From positions 62,001 through 126,000 of the forward strand of contig JBLWUP010000008.1 in NCBI GenBank assembly GCA_048268885.1: a DNA stretch of 64,000 nucleotides, read 5' to 3'. This DNA comes from Pelagibius sp048268885. Its GTDB lineage: Bacteria > Pseudomonadota > Alphaproteobacteria > Kiloniellales > Kiloniellaceae. A model generated the notes under the pieces. It was given only the letters and a program-made list of their open reading frames with translations, did no database searches and had not been told where the DNA came from. Positions within the stretch are counted from its first letter, which is position 1. Each line of letters begins with the position of its first letter. Both the position numbers and the translations under genes were made by a program. This document shows positions 1 to 9,351 of this stretch, in pieces.

Positions 1-1029
<1,029 letters not shown>

Positions 1030-1136
1030 GCGGAAAACTTCCTGATTTCAGTGGGGCCGGGAAAGCCCTGTTATAGCGGCGGGGCGTGCCCGCGGCAACG
1101 CCGCCGGGGGTTGGAAGAGGCCTGAAAGCCAGCCCG

Positions 1137-1904
1137 CTACAGCAACCCCAGCGCCCGGAAGCTGGCGTGGCCGGCGCGGCCGATGACCAGGTGGTCGTGG
1201 ATGACGATGCCGAGCTTTTCCGAGGCGCTGACCAGTTCCTCGGTCATGGCGATGTCGGCGGCCGAGGGCTCGGCCTCGCCGGAGGGGTGGTTGTGGACCA
1301 GGATGAGGGCCGCCGCGCCCAGCTCCAGGGCGCGCTTCACCACCTCGCGGATGTAGACCGGCGTGTGGTCGATGGTGCCCTGCTGCTGCACTTCGTCGGC
1401 GATCAGGCGATTGCGTTTGTCGAGGAACAGCAGGCGGAACTGCTCGATGGGCTGATGCGCCATGGTCTGGCGGCAGTAGGCCAGCAGCTTGTCCCAGGAA
1501 GAGATGACGTCGCCGGCCATGGCCTCCTCGCGGGCCAGGCGTTCGGCGGCCTGGGGGACGATCTTCAAGGCGGCGATGGAGGCTTGGCCCATGCCCGGCA
1601 CCCGCGCCAGGGCATCGGCCTCCGCCGTCAGCACCTTGGAGAGGCTGCCGAAGGCGGCGAGCAGCGCCTTGGCCAGCGGCTTGGTGTCGCCGCGCGGCTT
1701 GGCGCCGAACAGCAGGAACTCCAGGATCTCATGATCGGCCAGGCTCTCGCCGCCGCGCGCCAGCAGCCGCTCGCGCAGGCGCTCCCGGTGACCGTGGTAG
1801 TGGGGCTTGTCCTTGCCGTCGTCGCTCAAATGCCGCTGCCCGAATGCCTCTGCGTGAATGCCTCTGGGTGAATGCCTCTGGGTGAATGCCGGAGTCCCAT
1901 GCAT
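1137..1904 (-). CDS. radC: RadC family JAMM-fold protein
   Basis: The protein has an N-terminal helix-hairpin-helix-like part (VPGMGQASIAALK) and a C-terminal JAB/MPN metalloprotease fold. The JAMM signature HNHPSGEAEPSAAD lies near residues 204-217, so the zinc ligands are intact. The family's cellular role is unresolved despite its DNA-repair name. ATG at 1904 has AGGA about five bases upstream and gives 255 residues, longer than the usual 225-230. A TTG at 1829 would give 230 residues and would exclude a 14-bp tandem repeat that otherwise sits in the N-terminus. The gene neighbours map and sfsA, as in many alphaproteobacteria. Family is certain; the start is not. Confidence 0.9.
   Translation of the reverse strand: MHGTPAFTQRHSPRGIHAEAFGQRHLSDDGKDKPHYHGHRERLRERLLARGGESLADHEILEFLLFGAKPRGDTKPLAKALLAAFGSLSKVLTAEADALARVPGMGQASIAALKIVPQAAERLAREEAMAGDVISSWDKLLAYCRQTMAHQPIEQFRLLFLDKRNRLIADEVQQQGTIDHTPVYIREVVKRALELGAAALILVHNHPSGEAEPSAADIAMTEELVSASEKLGIVIHDHLVIGRAGHASFRALGLL
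1842..1890. repeat. 14-bp minisatellite at the radC 5' end
   Basis: Three near-identical 14-bp units (GAATGCCTCTGNGT at 1842, 1856 and 1870) are followed by a half unit. Because the unit is not a multiple of three, gain or loss of a copy would shift the frame between ATG 1904 and the RadC domain, unless translation actually starts at TTG 1829. Confidence 0.85.
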
Positions 1905-2055
1905 CCTAATTAGAGAGCAGCGCGGCGACACCTTCAACCGGTAGCAGGCGGAACCCCAGGGCTAGTAATTTGTTAACCAAATCCTCCCCTATACTTAGTC
2001 TGTTGAGAGTGACCCTACCCACTACGTCATGGTCAGAGACACCAAGGGATTCGCT

Positions 2056-2271
2056 ATGTCCGACGCCAATGTGATCGCTTTTCCGGTGCGCGCCGCGCCT
2101 CCCACGCCGACCGACGCCTTTAACGATTGGATGAGTTGGGCGGAGTGCGAACTGTCGATCCTCGGATACGACGTCTCGGCCACCGACTATAACTGGCGCG
2201 CGGCGCACCAGAAGGGCCTGCGCCCCGAGGTCGCCGCCGAGCACGCCGCCCGCGGTCTCGAGGCCGGCTGA
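2056..2271 (+). CDS. small conserved hypothetical protein
   Basis: A 71-residue protein begins MSDANVIAFPVRAAPP. An in-frame ATG 27 bases upstream is possible, but the MSDANVIAFPVR opening is typical of small alphaproteobacterial proteins, with an exposed basic/proline N-terminus and a compact helical remainder (WMSWAECELSILGYDV). No signal peptide, membrane segment or catalytic motif is visible. A GC-rich hairpin follows the stop. Coding is supported by GC3 bias, an acidic and tryptophan-containing composition and a sensible start; no function can be assigned. Confidence 0.65.
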   Translation: MSDANVIAFPVRAAPPTPTDAFNDWMSWAECELSILGYDVSATDYNWRAAHQKGLRPEVAAEHAARGLEAG

Positions 2272-2285
2272 CTGCCGCACACCCC

Positions 2286-2309
2286 GCGGCCGTTGCTTCC
2301 GACGGCCGC
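2286..2309 (+). terminator. GC-rich hairpin after the small ORF
   Basis: A perfect 8-bp stem (GCGGCCGT / ACGGCCGC) with an 8-base loop starts 14 bases after the stop at 2271. There is no T tract, so intrinsic termination is only a guess. Confidence 0.35.
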
Positions 2310-2803
2310 AGCGCGCGAGTAGCATGGCGGCCAAATGCCGTACCGCGATCTTTGCGGGGCGGCTATCCTTCTGCGCCGAAAAACCTCCCCGCTTTCGCGG
2401 CGAATCCCGCCGCCGCCCCGATGGACAACATACGTATGCAGGCGTAGCGTGATGCGGTCTGCTCATGACCGCAGTGAGCGTCTTGTCAGTCGCCTTTGTC
2501 TCGCCACAGACCGCCATCGCCAATCTGGAGATGGCCCTCCTCGACGGCTATCCCTCGGCGACCCTGACGTGATGCAGGTTACGGAACAGCAGGTAGCCGA
2601 TCGCAGGTAGCCGGAAGCCGTGTTGTGCGGCCTCCAACCTCATTGAAAAAAGCGACGCGCAGTCAGCGCGGCCATGAACAGGATCACCCCTTTGGCGTCG
2701 AGCCGGAGGCGGGACGATCCGCGCGGCCTGCGACAGGCCGTGATAGCCTGCAACACCGGCCGGGCGGGGATAACGCGCGGCAGGACAGTGGAGGAGTGGT
2801 GCC
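2310..2803. other. intergenic stretch without convincing gene
   Basis: About 500 bases lie between the hairpin and the next gene. Short open frames occur on both strands, but none has a ribosome-binding site, codon bias or recognisable product. An 11-bp direct repeat (GCAGGTAGCCG at 2589 and 2603) is the only structure noted. The last 40 bases should hold the promoter or leader of the 2804 gene. Confidence 0.5.
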
Positions 2804-3025
2804 GTGAAAATCGAAGCTGTGCTGAGAAAACACGAGGACGCCTTGCTGGCCTATCCCAACGTCAACGGCGTCGGGATCGGTGAACGCGCCGGCCGTCCGG
2901 TCATCAAAGTCATGGTCATCAGGAAAGTCCCGGAGTCCTCCTTGCCGCCCGACCAGATCCTGCCCAAGGAGCTGGAAGGGTTCGCGCTCGACGTCGAGGA
3001 AATTGGCGAAGTTACGGCGCATTAG
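2804..3025 (+). CDS. small protein resembling the N-domain of the downstream protease-like protein
   Basis: This 73-residue protein is read from GTG, with GGAGGAG about ten bases upstream. It is cytosolic-looking, without signal peptide. Its body follows the same pattern as residues 35-95 of the next gene's product: NVNGVGIG / NVVGMGYG, then a VIRKV / VSQKV strand, a Pro-rich turn, and a DVEEIGE / DVLAIGE ending. It therefore appears to be a stand-alone copy of the domain that precedes the trypsin-like fold in gene 3069-4091, 43 bp downstream and probably cotranscribed. A regulatory or partner role is a guess. Confidence 0.7.
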   Translation: MKIEAVLRKHEDALLAYPNVNGVGIGERAGRPVIKVMVIRKVPESSLPPDQILPKELEGFALDVEEIGEVTAH

Positions 3026-3068
3026 GTCCGCCCTGCGGCACCTGAGCCCGTAGTCATCCGGGAGAAAG

Positions 3069-4091
3069 ATGATGATCGAAGTCGAAAAGATGATGCTCGA
3101 CGCGAAGGACGCGCAGAAAGCCCAGAAGGCGCATGCCTCCGCGGTGGACAAGTTCCTGGAGCCGGGCAAGGTCCCGCCCAATGTCGTCGGCATGGGCTAC
3201 GGCGTGAAGTGGAGCAACGGCGAGCCGACCGGCAAGCCGGCCCTGCTGGCGCTGGTGTCGCAGAAGGTGGACAAGGAGGAGCTCGGCCCGGGCGAGACGA
3301 TCCCGCGGAAGATCGGCGAGATGCCGACCGACGTGCTGGCCATCGGCGAGCCCTTCGCCGGCCAGGCCGAGCCGATCGAGGTCACCATTCAGGAACTGGC
3401 CCGGCGGGCGCGTCCGGCTTCCGGCGGCTACAGCGTCGGCCATCGCAACATCACCGCGGGCACCATCGGCACCTGCGTCTACGACATGGTGGGGACGCCG
3501 GGCAACGCGGTCGGGATGCCGAATCACTACTACATTCTTTCCAACAACCACGTGCTGGCGAACAGCAACAACGCGACGCCCGGCGATGCCATTCTGCAGC
3601 CCGGGCCGTTCGACGGCGGCACGGACCCGAGTGACCGCATCGCCGCGCTCAGCCGGTTCATCCCGATCACCTTCGACCCGCCGGTGCCGCGGGCCCTGCA
3701 CCGCAACCTGGTCGATGCCGCGGTCGCCGAAGGGCAGTTCCACGACCTGAAGCGGGAAATACACTGGGTCGGCCATCTGCGCGGCTGGCGCCCGCGCGCC
3801 CAGGTGACCGTCGGCACGGTGCTGCAGAAGACCGGCCGCACCACCAACTACACGACCGGGCGCATCACCACGGTGAACGCCACCGTCGACGTGAACTACG
3901 GCGGCGGCCGGGTGGCCCGCTTCCGCGATCAGATCCTCACCACCCCGATGTCGGCTGGCGGCGATCCCGGATCGCTGGTGGCCGACCGCGAAAACTTTGC
4001 GGTGGGGCTGCTCTTCGCCGGCTCCCCGCAGGTGACGATCCTCAACCAGATCCAGCACGTGCGCGCGCTGCTGCGCGTCGAGATCGCCTGA
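3069..4091 (+). CDS. Nal1-like trypsin-fold protein with altered nucleophile
   Basis: A 340-residue protein follows GGGAGAAAG and ATG. Residues 1-110 form the N-terminal domain shared with the upstream small protein; residues 120-340 look like the trypsin-like domain of Nal1-type bacterial proteases. Candidate triad members are His161 (SNNHVLA) and Asp216 (LVDAAVAE). The nucleophile motif, normally GDSGS, reads GDPGS: codon 300 (3966-3968) is CCC, one base from the serine codon TCC. No signal peptide is visible, so it is probably cytoplasmic. It may be a pseudo-protease that binds rather than cuts, or Ser302 may substitute. The fold assignment is from motif reading. Confidence 0.75.
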   Translation: MMIEVEKMMLDAKDAQKAQKAHASAVDKFLEPGKVPPNVVGMGYGVKWSNGEPTGKPALLALVSQKVDKEELGPGETIPRKIGEMPTDVLAIGEPFAGQAEPIEVTIQELARRARPASGGYSVGHRNITAGTIGTCVYDMVGTPGNAVGMPNHYYILSNNHVLANSNNATPGDAILQPGPFDGGTDPSDRIAALSRFIPITFDPPVPRALHRNLVDAAVAEGQFHDLKREIHWVGHLRGWRPRAQVTVGTVLQKTGRTTNYTTGRITTVNATVDVNYGGGRVARFRDQILTTPMSAGGDPGSLVADRENFAVGLLFAGSPQVTILNQIQHVRALLRVEIA

Positions 4092-4100
4092 TGAAGGATG

Positions 4101-4292
4101 CCCTCTCCCCAGGCGGGAGAGGGTTGCGCAGTCTTAGCGAGCCGGTGAGGCGCGCTTAGACGAAGCTGGGTGAGGGGGATGCGGTGTTGCCATCAGGATC
4201 ATTCCGCGCAGCAAGCTGCGCCGCCCCCTCACCCTCCCGCCCCTGACAACTTCATGGGCGGGTCCCTCCCTCTCCCACACAGGCGAGAGGGA
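4101..4292. repeat. interspersed palindromic repeat element
   Basis: The convergent intergenic gap holds nested palindromes: a perfect 9-bp hairpin (CCCTCTCCC / GGGAGAGGG, 4101-4123), a long-range inverted pair (4168-4178 with 4224-4234) and a third hairpin of the same CCCTCTC/GAGAGGG type near 4267-4292. This composition is typical of REP/BIME-like elements scattered in alphaproteobacterial genomes. It may also terminate transcription for both converging genes. Confidence 0.7.
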
Positions 4293-4319
4293 ATAACAAG
4301 CGGGGCGCCGATCGACGGT

Positions 4320-5147
4320 TCAGTCGCCGTAAGGCGGTTGGTGCCAGCCCTTGGGGGAGAGGGTGAAGATCTCGTAGCCGGTGGCGGTCACCGCGATCGA
4401 GTGCTCGAACTGGGCCGAGAGCTTCATGTCGCGGGTCACGGCGGTCCAGCCGTCCTGCAGGATCTTCACCTCCGGGCGGCCGGCGTTGATCATCGGCTCG
4501 ATGGTGAAGAACATGCCCTCGCGCAGCGGTACGCCGGTGCCGGGGCGGCCGTAGTGCAGCACGCTGGGCGCGTCGTGGAAGACCTGGCCCAGGCCGTGGC
4601 CGCAGAAGTCGGTCACCACGGAGAAGCGCTGCTTTTCGGCGAAGGATTGGATGGCGTGGCCGATGTCGCCCAGGGTGGCGCCGGGCTTGACCACCTCGAT
4701 GCCGCGCATCATCGACTCGTAGGTCACCTCGACCAGGCGGCGCGCCTTGATCTTGGGTTCGCCGACGAAGAACATCCGGCTGGTGTCGCCGTGCCAGCCG
4801 TCGACGATGACGGTGACGTCGATGTTGATGATGTCGCCGCTCTCCAGGCGCTTATCCTCGCTGGGAATGCCGTGGCAGACGACGTGGTTGACCGAGGTGC
4901 AGACGGACTTCGGAAAGCCGCGGTAGTTCAGCGGCGCCGGGACGGCCCCGGCCTTCACGATGAAGTCGTGGCAGAGCTCGTTCAGGTATTCCGTGGTCAC
5001 GCCCGGCTTCACTTCCGGGGTGATCATATCCAGTGTTTCCGCCGCCAGGCGGCCGGCGCGACGCATGCCTTCGAAGCCGGCTTCGTCATGGATGACGTAG
5101 CCACCTTCGGAAGGGCTGACGCGCTCTGCACTGTAACCTTGCTTCAT
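4320..5147 (-). CDS. map: type I methionine aminopeptidase
   Basis: Map removes the initiator methionine from nascent proteins in the cytosol. All five dinuclear-metal ligands are visible: Asp in NIDVTV, Asp in GDTSRMF, His in CGHGLG, Glu in FTIEPMI and Glu in AQFEHS. ATG at 5147 has GCAGAGG a few bases upstream and gives 275 residues; a GTG eight codons earlier is possible but has no ribosome-binding site. Length and motifs match the standard bacterial enzyme. It sits between the repeat element and sfsA on the same strand. Confidence 0.96.
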   Translation of the reverse strand: MKQGYSAERVSPSEGGYVIHDEAGFEGMRRAGRLAAETLDMITPEVKPGVTTEYLNELCHDFIVKAGAVPAPLNYRGFPKSVCTSVNHVVCHGIPSEDKRLESGDIINIDVTVIVDGWHGDTSRMFFVGEPKIKARRLVEVTYESMMRGIEVVKPGATLGDIGHAIQSFAEKQRFSVVTDFCGHGLGQVFHDAPSVLHYGRPGTGVPLREGMFFTIEPMINAGRPEVKILQDGWTAVTRDMKLSAQFEHSIAVTATGYEIFTLSPKGWHQPPYGD

Positions 5148-5269
5148 GGACCTCTGCCTTTTGTCCGTCACTGCCGCAATATTTAGGCACTCTAGCCCGG
5201 ATTTCCAAGCGGTGCACCCGGCGGGTAGCTCCCGGAATCGCTACCGGAACGCTTGCCGGAATCGCTTGC

Positions 5270-6007
5270 TTATAGCGCCAGAGGCAGCCTTTCGTCCAAT
5301 GTGACGGCCTCGGGCGACAGATTGCATTTATAGCATAAGACTTCTACCCCGGCGGCAATGGACTCGGTGAGGGCCGCGGCATAGGCCGGGTCGATGTCGG
5401 CGGCCGGCGCCACCGCCGTGCAGTCGCCCCGCTGGACCAGGAAGAAAAGCACCGCGCGCTGGCCCTGGCGGGCCATTTCCGCCAGCTCGCCCAGGTGCTT
5501 GGTGCCGCGGGCGGTGACGGCATCGGGGAACTCGGCCAGATCGCCGCCGCGCTTCAGGGTGACGCTCTTCACCTCGACATAGCAGGCGGGGCAGGCGGGG
5601 CCGGCGGGGCGGTCGGGCGACTCCAGCAGGAAGTCGACGCGGCTGTTGGTGCCGTAGCGCACCTCGGCCCGGCGCTGGGCATAGCCGGCGAGCTCCGGGA
5701 CCCGGCCGGCCTCCAGCGCCTCGGCGACCAGGGCGTTGGCCCGCCCGGTGTTGATGCCCACCAGGGCTTTGCCGCCGCTTGGGCCCCCGTCAACCTCCAC
5801 CAGCTCCCAGGAGTACTTCAGCTTCCGCGCCGGGTTGCGCGACGGCGAGAGCCAGACGCCGGAGCCGGGCTCGGCGAGCCCCATCATGGAGCCGGGATTG
5901 GCGCAGTGGGCCACGATCTCGCTGCCGTCCTCCAGCAGGATATCGGACAGGAACCGTTTGTAGCGCCGCTGCAGGCGGCCTGGGATCAGCGGGTCTGGAA
6001 ACTGCAT
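5270..6007 (-). CDS. sfsA: SfsA family DNA/RNA nuclease-like protein
   Basis: The 245-residue protein shows the family landmarks CANPGSMMGL near residue 35, the central GINTGRANALVAEAL segment, and the PD-(D/E)xK-like core RVDFLLE ... YVEVKSVTL. The SfsA name comes from a maltose-metabolism phenotype in Escherichia coli; the fold and motifs suggest nucleic-acid binding or cleavage. It is read from ATG 6007 and lies upstream of map on the same strand, a common arrangement in this class. Its physiological role is unresolved. Confidence 0.93.
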   Translation of the reverse strand: MQFPDPLIPGRLQRRYKRFLSDILLEDGSEIVAHCANPGSMMGLAEPGSGVWLSPSRNPARKLKYSWELVEVDGGPSGGKALVGINTGRANALVAEALEAGRVPELAGYAQRRAEVRYGTNSRVDFLLESPDRPAGPACPACYVEVKSVTLKRGGDLAEFPDAVTARGTKHLGELAEMARQGQRAVLFFLVQRGDCTAVAPAADIDPAYAAALTESIAAGVEVLCYKCNLSPEAVTLDERLPLAL

Positions 6008-6174
6008 CGAAGCGGGCTAGCTTTTGTCTTTCGGGAAACGGGTTCGTCGGCGGCGGGTCAAGCAGGCGGCGGAACGCCCTGGGCTTGCAACTTGACGCCG
6101 GGAGCGCCACTCTGCAATCCATTAACCCTGTTTTGACCGTCCCCACGGATCGCCGCTCTCCCAAGGATCAGCTC

Positions 6175-6744
6175 ATGTCCGCATTCGCCCGTTTCAAGAC
6201 GACCACGGCCCCGGCTGCGGCGGCTCTGGCCGCGGCGGCTCTGCTGCTGGCGGCCTGCGCGGCGGAGACCGGCGGGACGAGCGCCACGAGCGCCACGGGC
6301 GGCAGTCCGGCGGTGCAGAACGGCACGGCACTGCCGCCCCCGGGCGCGGGCGAGAGCGCGACGGGCGCCGGCGTGCAGGCGGCGCCTTCCCAGCCGCTTC
6401 CGGCGGCCGCCAGTGAAACGCCGCCCGCCGCCGAGCCCGTGGTGATCGAGGGGCCGGAGGGGACCAGCTGGGCCGTGCAGTCGCCCAAGGACGAGGAGGC
6501 CTACCGCGCCGACGTGGAGGACTGCTACCGCTACGCCCTGGGCCAGACGCGCCGCGACGCGCAGTACCTCAACGACCGCAACGCGGGCATCGATACCCTG
6601 ACCAACCAGTCCCGCTATGCACCGCTGCAGCAGCGGGTCGACGAGTTCGACCTGCGCAACCGGCGGGCCTCGCTGATGTCGTCCTGCATGGAATCCAAGG
6701 GCTATGCGCGGGCCGACACCGCGCTGCCGCGCCTGGAATTCTGA
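6175..6744 (+). CDS. predicted outer-membrane or periplasmic lipoprotein
   Basis: The 189-residue protein has a lipoprotein signal (LLLAACAAE, lipidated Cys28), then a low-complexity Ala/Ser/Thr/Pro/Gly linker to about residue 90. The C-terminal domain is charged (DEEAYRADVEDCYRYALGQTRRDAQYLNDRN) and contains two further cysteines about 65 residues apart that could pair in the periplasm. The linker would hold the C-terminal domain away from the membrane. No family is recognised. It is divergent from sfsA and is followed five bases later by the CinA-like gene. Confidence 0.8.
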   Translation: MSAFARFKTTTAPAAAALAAAALLLAACAAETGGTSATSATGGSPAVQNGTALPPPGAGESATGAGVQAAPSQPLPAAASETPPAAEPVVIEGPEGTSWAVQSPKDEEAYRADVEDCYRYALGQTRRDAQYLNDRNAGIDTLTNQSRYAPLQQRVDEFDLRNRRASLMSSCMESKGYARADTALPRLEF

Positions 6745-6749
6745 GGCAG

Positions 6750-7628
6750 ATGCCGCTGGAGTCCGAGCCGGAGTCATCCAAGCCGGGCAGGGCCAAGCCG
6801 GGCAGGGCCAAGCCGGGCAGGGCCAAGCCGGGCAGGGCGGTCACGGCCTGCCTGCTCATCATCGGCAACGAGATCCTCTCCGGCCGCACCCAGGACAAGA
6901 ACGTCGCCTTCATCGGCGGGGGGCTGAACGATCTCGGCGTCCGCCTGATGGAAGTGCGCGTCATTCCCGACGTCGAGGCGGTGATCGTCGACACCCTGAA
7001 CGAGGTGCGCCGCCGCTTCGACTACGTCTTCACCACCGGCGGGATCGGTCCGACCCACGACGACATCACCGCCGACTGCGTGGCCAAGGCCTTCGGCCTG
7101 CCCCTGATCGTCAATCCCGAAGCACGCGCCATCCTGGAAGCGCACTATGAGCCAGGGCAGCTGACCGAGGCGCGGCTGCGCATGGCGCGCACGCCGGAGG
7201 GCGCGGCGCTGATCGAGAACCCGGTCAGCAAGGCGCCGGGCTTTCAGGTCGAGAACGTCTTCGTCATGGCCGGCATCCCCAGCATCATGCAGGCCATGTT
7301 CAACAGCCTGAAGCATCGCCTGGTCGGCGGCCAGCCGCTGCGCTCGCGCAGCGTCATGGTCGAGATGGGCGAGAGCTTCGTGGCCGAGGGGCTGGCGGCC
7401 GTGCAGGACGCTCACCCCGACGTCGAAATCGGCAGCTATCCCTTCAACCGCGATGGAACTTTCGGCACGCGGCTGGTGTTACGTTCTACAGGGGAGGAGT
7501 CCCTCACCGCGGCCGCCGCCGCGCTGGACGCCATGATCGCCGGCCTCGGCGCGAAGGGCGTGTGGGAGGCCCCGCTTGCACCACATGTCCAGGAACAACA
7601 GGGCCAGGGACAACAGGAAGAGGCATGA
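6750..7628 (+). CDS. CinA-type molybdopterin-binding domain protein
   Basis: The 292-residue protein contains a MoCF-biosynthesis-type domain: LLIIGNEILSGRTQDKN at the start and FTTGGIGPTHDDIT near residue 95, the ligand-binding loop of MoaB/MogA/CinA domains. It lacks the C-terminal PncC deamidase domain of full-length CinA. The N-terminus carries four copies of a PGRAK pentapeptide encoded by a 15-bp tandem repeat, which precedes the domain and looks dispensable. The C-terminus is Gln/Glu rich. Its stop overlaps the start of the next gene (ATGA). Substrate is unknown; nucleotide or pterin binding is inferred from family. Confidence 0.85.
   Translation: MPLESEPESSKPGRAKPGRAKPGRAKPGRAVTACLLIIGNEILSGRTQDKNVAFIGGGLNDLGVRLMEVRVIPDVEAVIVDTLNEVRRRFDYVFTTGGIGPTHDDITADCVAKAFGLPLIVNPEARAILEAHYEPGQLTEARLRMARTPEGAALIENPVSKAPGFQVENVFVMAGIPSIMQAMFNSLKHRLVGGQPLRSRSVMVEMGESFVAEGLAAVQDAHPDVEIGSYPFNRDGTFGTRLVLRSTGEESLTAAAAALDAMIAGLGAKGVWEAPLAPHVQEQQGQGQQEEA
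6780..6839. repeat. 15-bp tandem repeat, four copies
   Basis: Four consecutive 15-bp units AAGCCGGGCAGGGCC, the last with one change, encode KPGRA repeats in the N-terminus of the CinA-like protein. The unit keeps frame, so copy number can vary without breaking the gene. Confidence 0.95.
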
Positions 7629-7957
7629 GCGAAAACCTGCCGCCGATAGATCTGCTTCCTCTGCTGTTCTTCACCGCGCTGGTGGTCTATGTGCTGGCGA
7701 TGGGCAGCGCCGATCTGGCGCGCTCCATCATCCGGGTCTCGGCGCTGATCTCGGCCGCCTTCTGCCTCGCCGTCTGGGGCGCGGCGGCGCTGTCCTACGA
7801 GGGCTGGGGCGGACCGGTGATCGACGAGTTCTACGCCACCGCGATCATCGAGCGCCAGCTCGGCGCCAGCTGGACCGGGCTGCTGCTTCTGGTCTTGGCC
7901 GTGCTGCCGGCGGGTTTTGCCCTGCGGGAGATGTGGCGGTTGAAAACGGCGCGCTGA
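7625..7957 (+). CDS. small inner-membrane protein
   Basis: A 110-residue protein has three predicted membrane segments: about residues 8-28 (LLPLLFFTALVVYVLAMG), 36-56 (SALISAAFCLAVWGAAAL) and 84-103 (LLLLVLAVLPAGFALREMW). The start ATG overlaps the stop of the CinA-like gene by four bases, which suggests translational coupling. No family is recognised. Twenty-three bases separate it from the pirin gene, so the three probably form one transcript. Confidence 0.75.
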   Translation: MSENLPPIDLLPLLFFTALVVYVLAMGSADLARSIIRVSALISAAFCLAVWGAAALSYEGWGGPVIDEFYATAIIERQLGASWTGLLLLVLAVLPAGFALREMWRLKTAR

Positions 7958-7980
7958 TTCCGGCCGGAGCGAGAGGGCGC

Positions 7981-8859
7981 ATGAGCGAGAACAACTCCGT
8001 CGACTTGGTCATCGAACCGCGGGCGCGCGACCTCGGCGGTTTCGGCGTGAAACGCATTCTGCCCTATGCCAAGCGGCGCATGGTCGGGCCTTTCATTTTT
8101 CTCGACGAGTTCGGTCCCGCGGCCCTGCCGCCGGACGAGGGCATCGATGTGCGCCCGCACCCGCACATCGGCCTCGCCACGGTCACCTATCTCTTCGACG
8201 GCGCGCTCATGCACCGCGACAGCCTGGGCGTGGTGCAGGACATCCGGCCCGGCGCGGTCAACCTGATGACCGCCGGGCGCGGCATCGTCCATTCGGAGCG
8301 CAGCGGCGAGGCGGAGCGGGGCAGTGACACGCGGCTGCATGGGATGCAGTCGTGGATTGCCTTGCCGCTGGCCGAGGAGCAGGGCGAACCCGCCTTTTCC
8401 CACCACGCCGTCGACGACCTGCCGGTCATCGAGGACGACGGCGTCCGGCTGCGCCTGCTGGCCGGCCGCGCCTATGGCGAGACGTCGCCGGTGCCGGTTT
8501 TCTCGGACCTCTTCTACCTGCATGCCGAACTGCAGGCGGGGGCGCGCCTCACATTGCCCGACGGCCATCCCGAGCGCGCGCTCTATGTGGTCAGCGGCGG
8601 CGTTTCCCTGGACGGCGGCGACTACGGTCCCGCAACGATGGCGGTGTTGCGCGAAGGTGCTGCCGCAAGCCTCACCGCCGGGCCGGCCAGCCGGCTCATG
8701 CTGCTCGGCGGCGCGCCGCTGCCGGAGGCGCGGCACATCTGGTGGAACTTCGTCGCCTCGGACCCGGCGCTGATCGAGCGCGCCAAGGACGAGTGGCGCA
8801 ACGGACGCTTTGCCGCCGTGCCGGGCGACAGCGAGTTCATCCCCCTGCCGGACGCCTGA
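7981..8859 (+). CDS. pirin family protein (bicupin)
   Basis: The 292-residue protein matches pirins: an N-terminal cupin with metal ligands in HPHIGLATVTY (His60, His62) and GIVHSER (His104, Glu106), and a second, degenerate cupin in the C-terminal half. Bacterial pirins bind iron and some oxidise quercetin, but the natural substrate is usually unknown. The start ATG at 7981 is preceded by GGAGCGAGAGG. All four metal ligands are kept, so a redox or dioxygenase activity is plausible. Confidence 0.9.
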   Translation: MSENNSVDLVIEPRARDLGGFGVKRILPYAKRRMVGPFIFLDEFGPAALPPDEGIDVRPHPHIGLATVTYLFDGALMHRDSLGVVQDIRPGAVNLMTAGRGIVHSERSGEAERGSDTRLHGMQSWIALPLAEEQGEPAFSHHAVDDLPVIEDDGVRLRLLAGRAYGETSPVPVFSDLFYLHAELQAGARLTLPDGHPERALYVVSGGVSLDGGDYGPATMAVLREGAAASLTAGPASRLMLLGGAPLPEARHIWWNFVASDPALIERAKDEWRNGRFAAVPGDSEFIPLPDA

Positions 8860-8996
8860 AGCGTCCGCCGCAATTCATCAAAAATTCACTACCACTTTTG
8901 AACCACTGATTGAGTGGCCGCGACAGAGAGACGTCATCGGGCCGCATATCGGTCCGTGACAGTGGGATCGCGCGAATTTCCTCCGTTCGGTCCCGC

Positions 8997-9035
8997 TGAC
9001 GGGCGGCCGCTGGCGGCGACTGCGGCCGCCCGTCA
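8997..9035 (+). terminator. 14-bp hairpin, covarying with 12060-12098
   Basis: A perfect 14-bp stem (8997-9010 with 9022-9035) encloses the 11-base loop TGGCGGCGACT. It is followed by CCTTAAC, a weak T-poor tail. An almost identical hairpin with the same loop and a compensated base-pair change follows the next gene. Terminator function is plausible but unproven. Confidence 0.55.
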
Positions 9036-9116
9036 TCCTTAACACGAAGGGCGAGGCCGTTGCCCTGGCGTCATATTTATCAATAAAAACAGTCTACTAA
9101 GGCCCAGCGCCGGCAA

Positions 9117-9155
9117 AGCTGCATTTTCCTTGTGCGGTTTCGCGGGTTCATGTCC
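9117..9155. repeat. 39-bp dispersed repeat, copy A
   Basis: This sequence matches 16535-16573 at 36 of 39 positions. Both copies are intergenic and contain a T-arm-like element: here GCGGG-TTCATGT-CCCGC. The three differences would all change amino acids if read as protein, so the conservation is at nucleotide level. Confidence 0.7.
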
Positions 9156-9351
9156 CGCCGCTTTGGCGGTAATCCCTGGCGCCCATTGCCGCTGCCTTTG
9201 GGGCGGTCTGCGTGCGGTGGCAGGCCGGGCCCTGGACGGTCTTGGCCATTGAACCGCCAACCGCGAAGCAGCGACCCAGAGCAGTGACCGGCTGGCCCCG
9301 CAAAGCGCCAGGGGCCCGTCCGGCGGAAATTACAAGTAAGGAAACCAGAAG

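Larger units (their letters stand above)
8860..9351. other. intergenic region with structured elements
   Basis: This 490-base gap separates pirin from the exported-repeat-protein locus. It holds a small hairpin (CCACT/AGTGG, 8903-8917), the strong hairpin at 8997-9035, an AT-rich stretch near 9071-9100 and the 39-bp repeat at 9117-9155. The last 15 bases (AAGTAAGGAAACCAGAAG) form the ribosome-binding region of the gene at 9352. No gene is convincing here. Confidence 0.6.
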
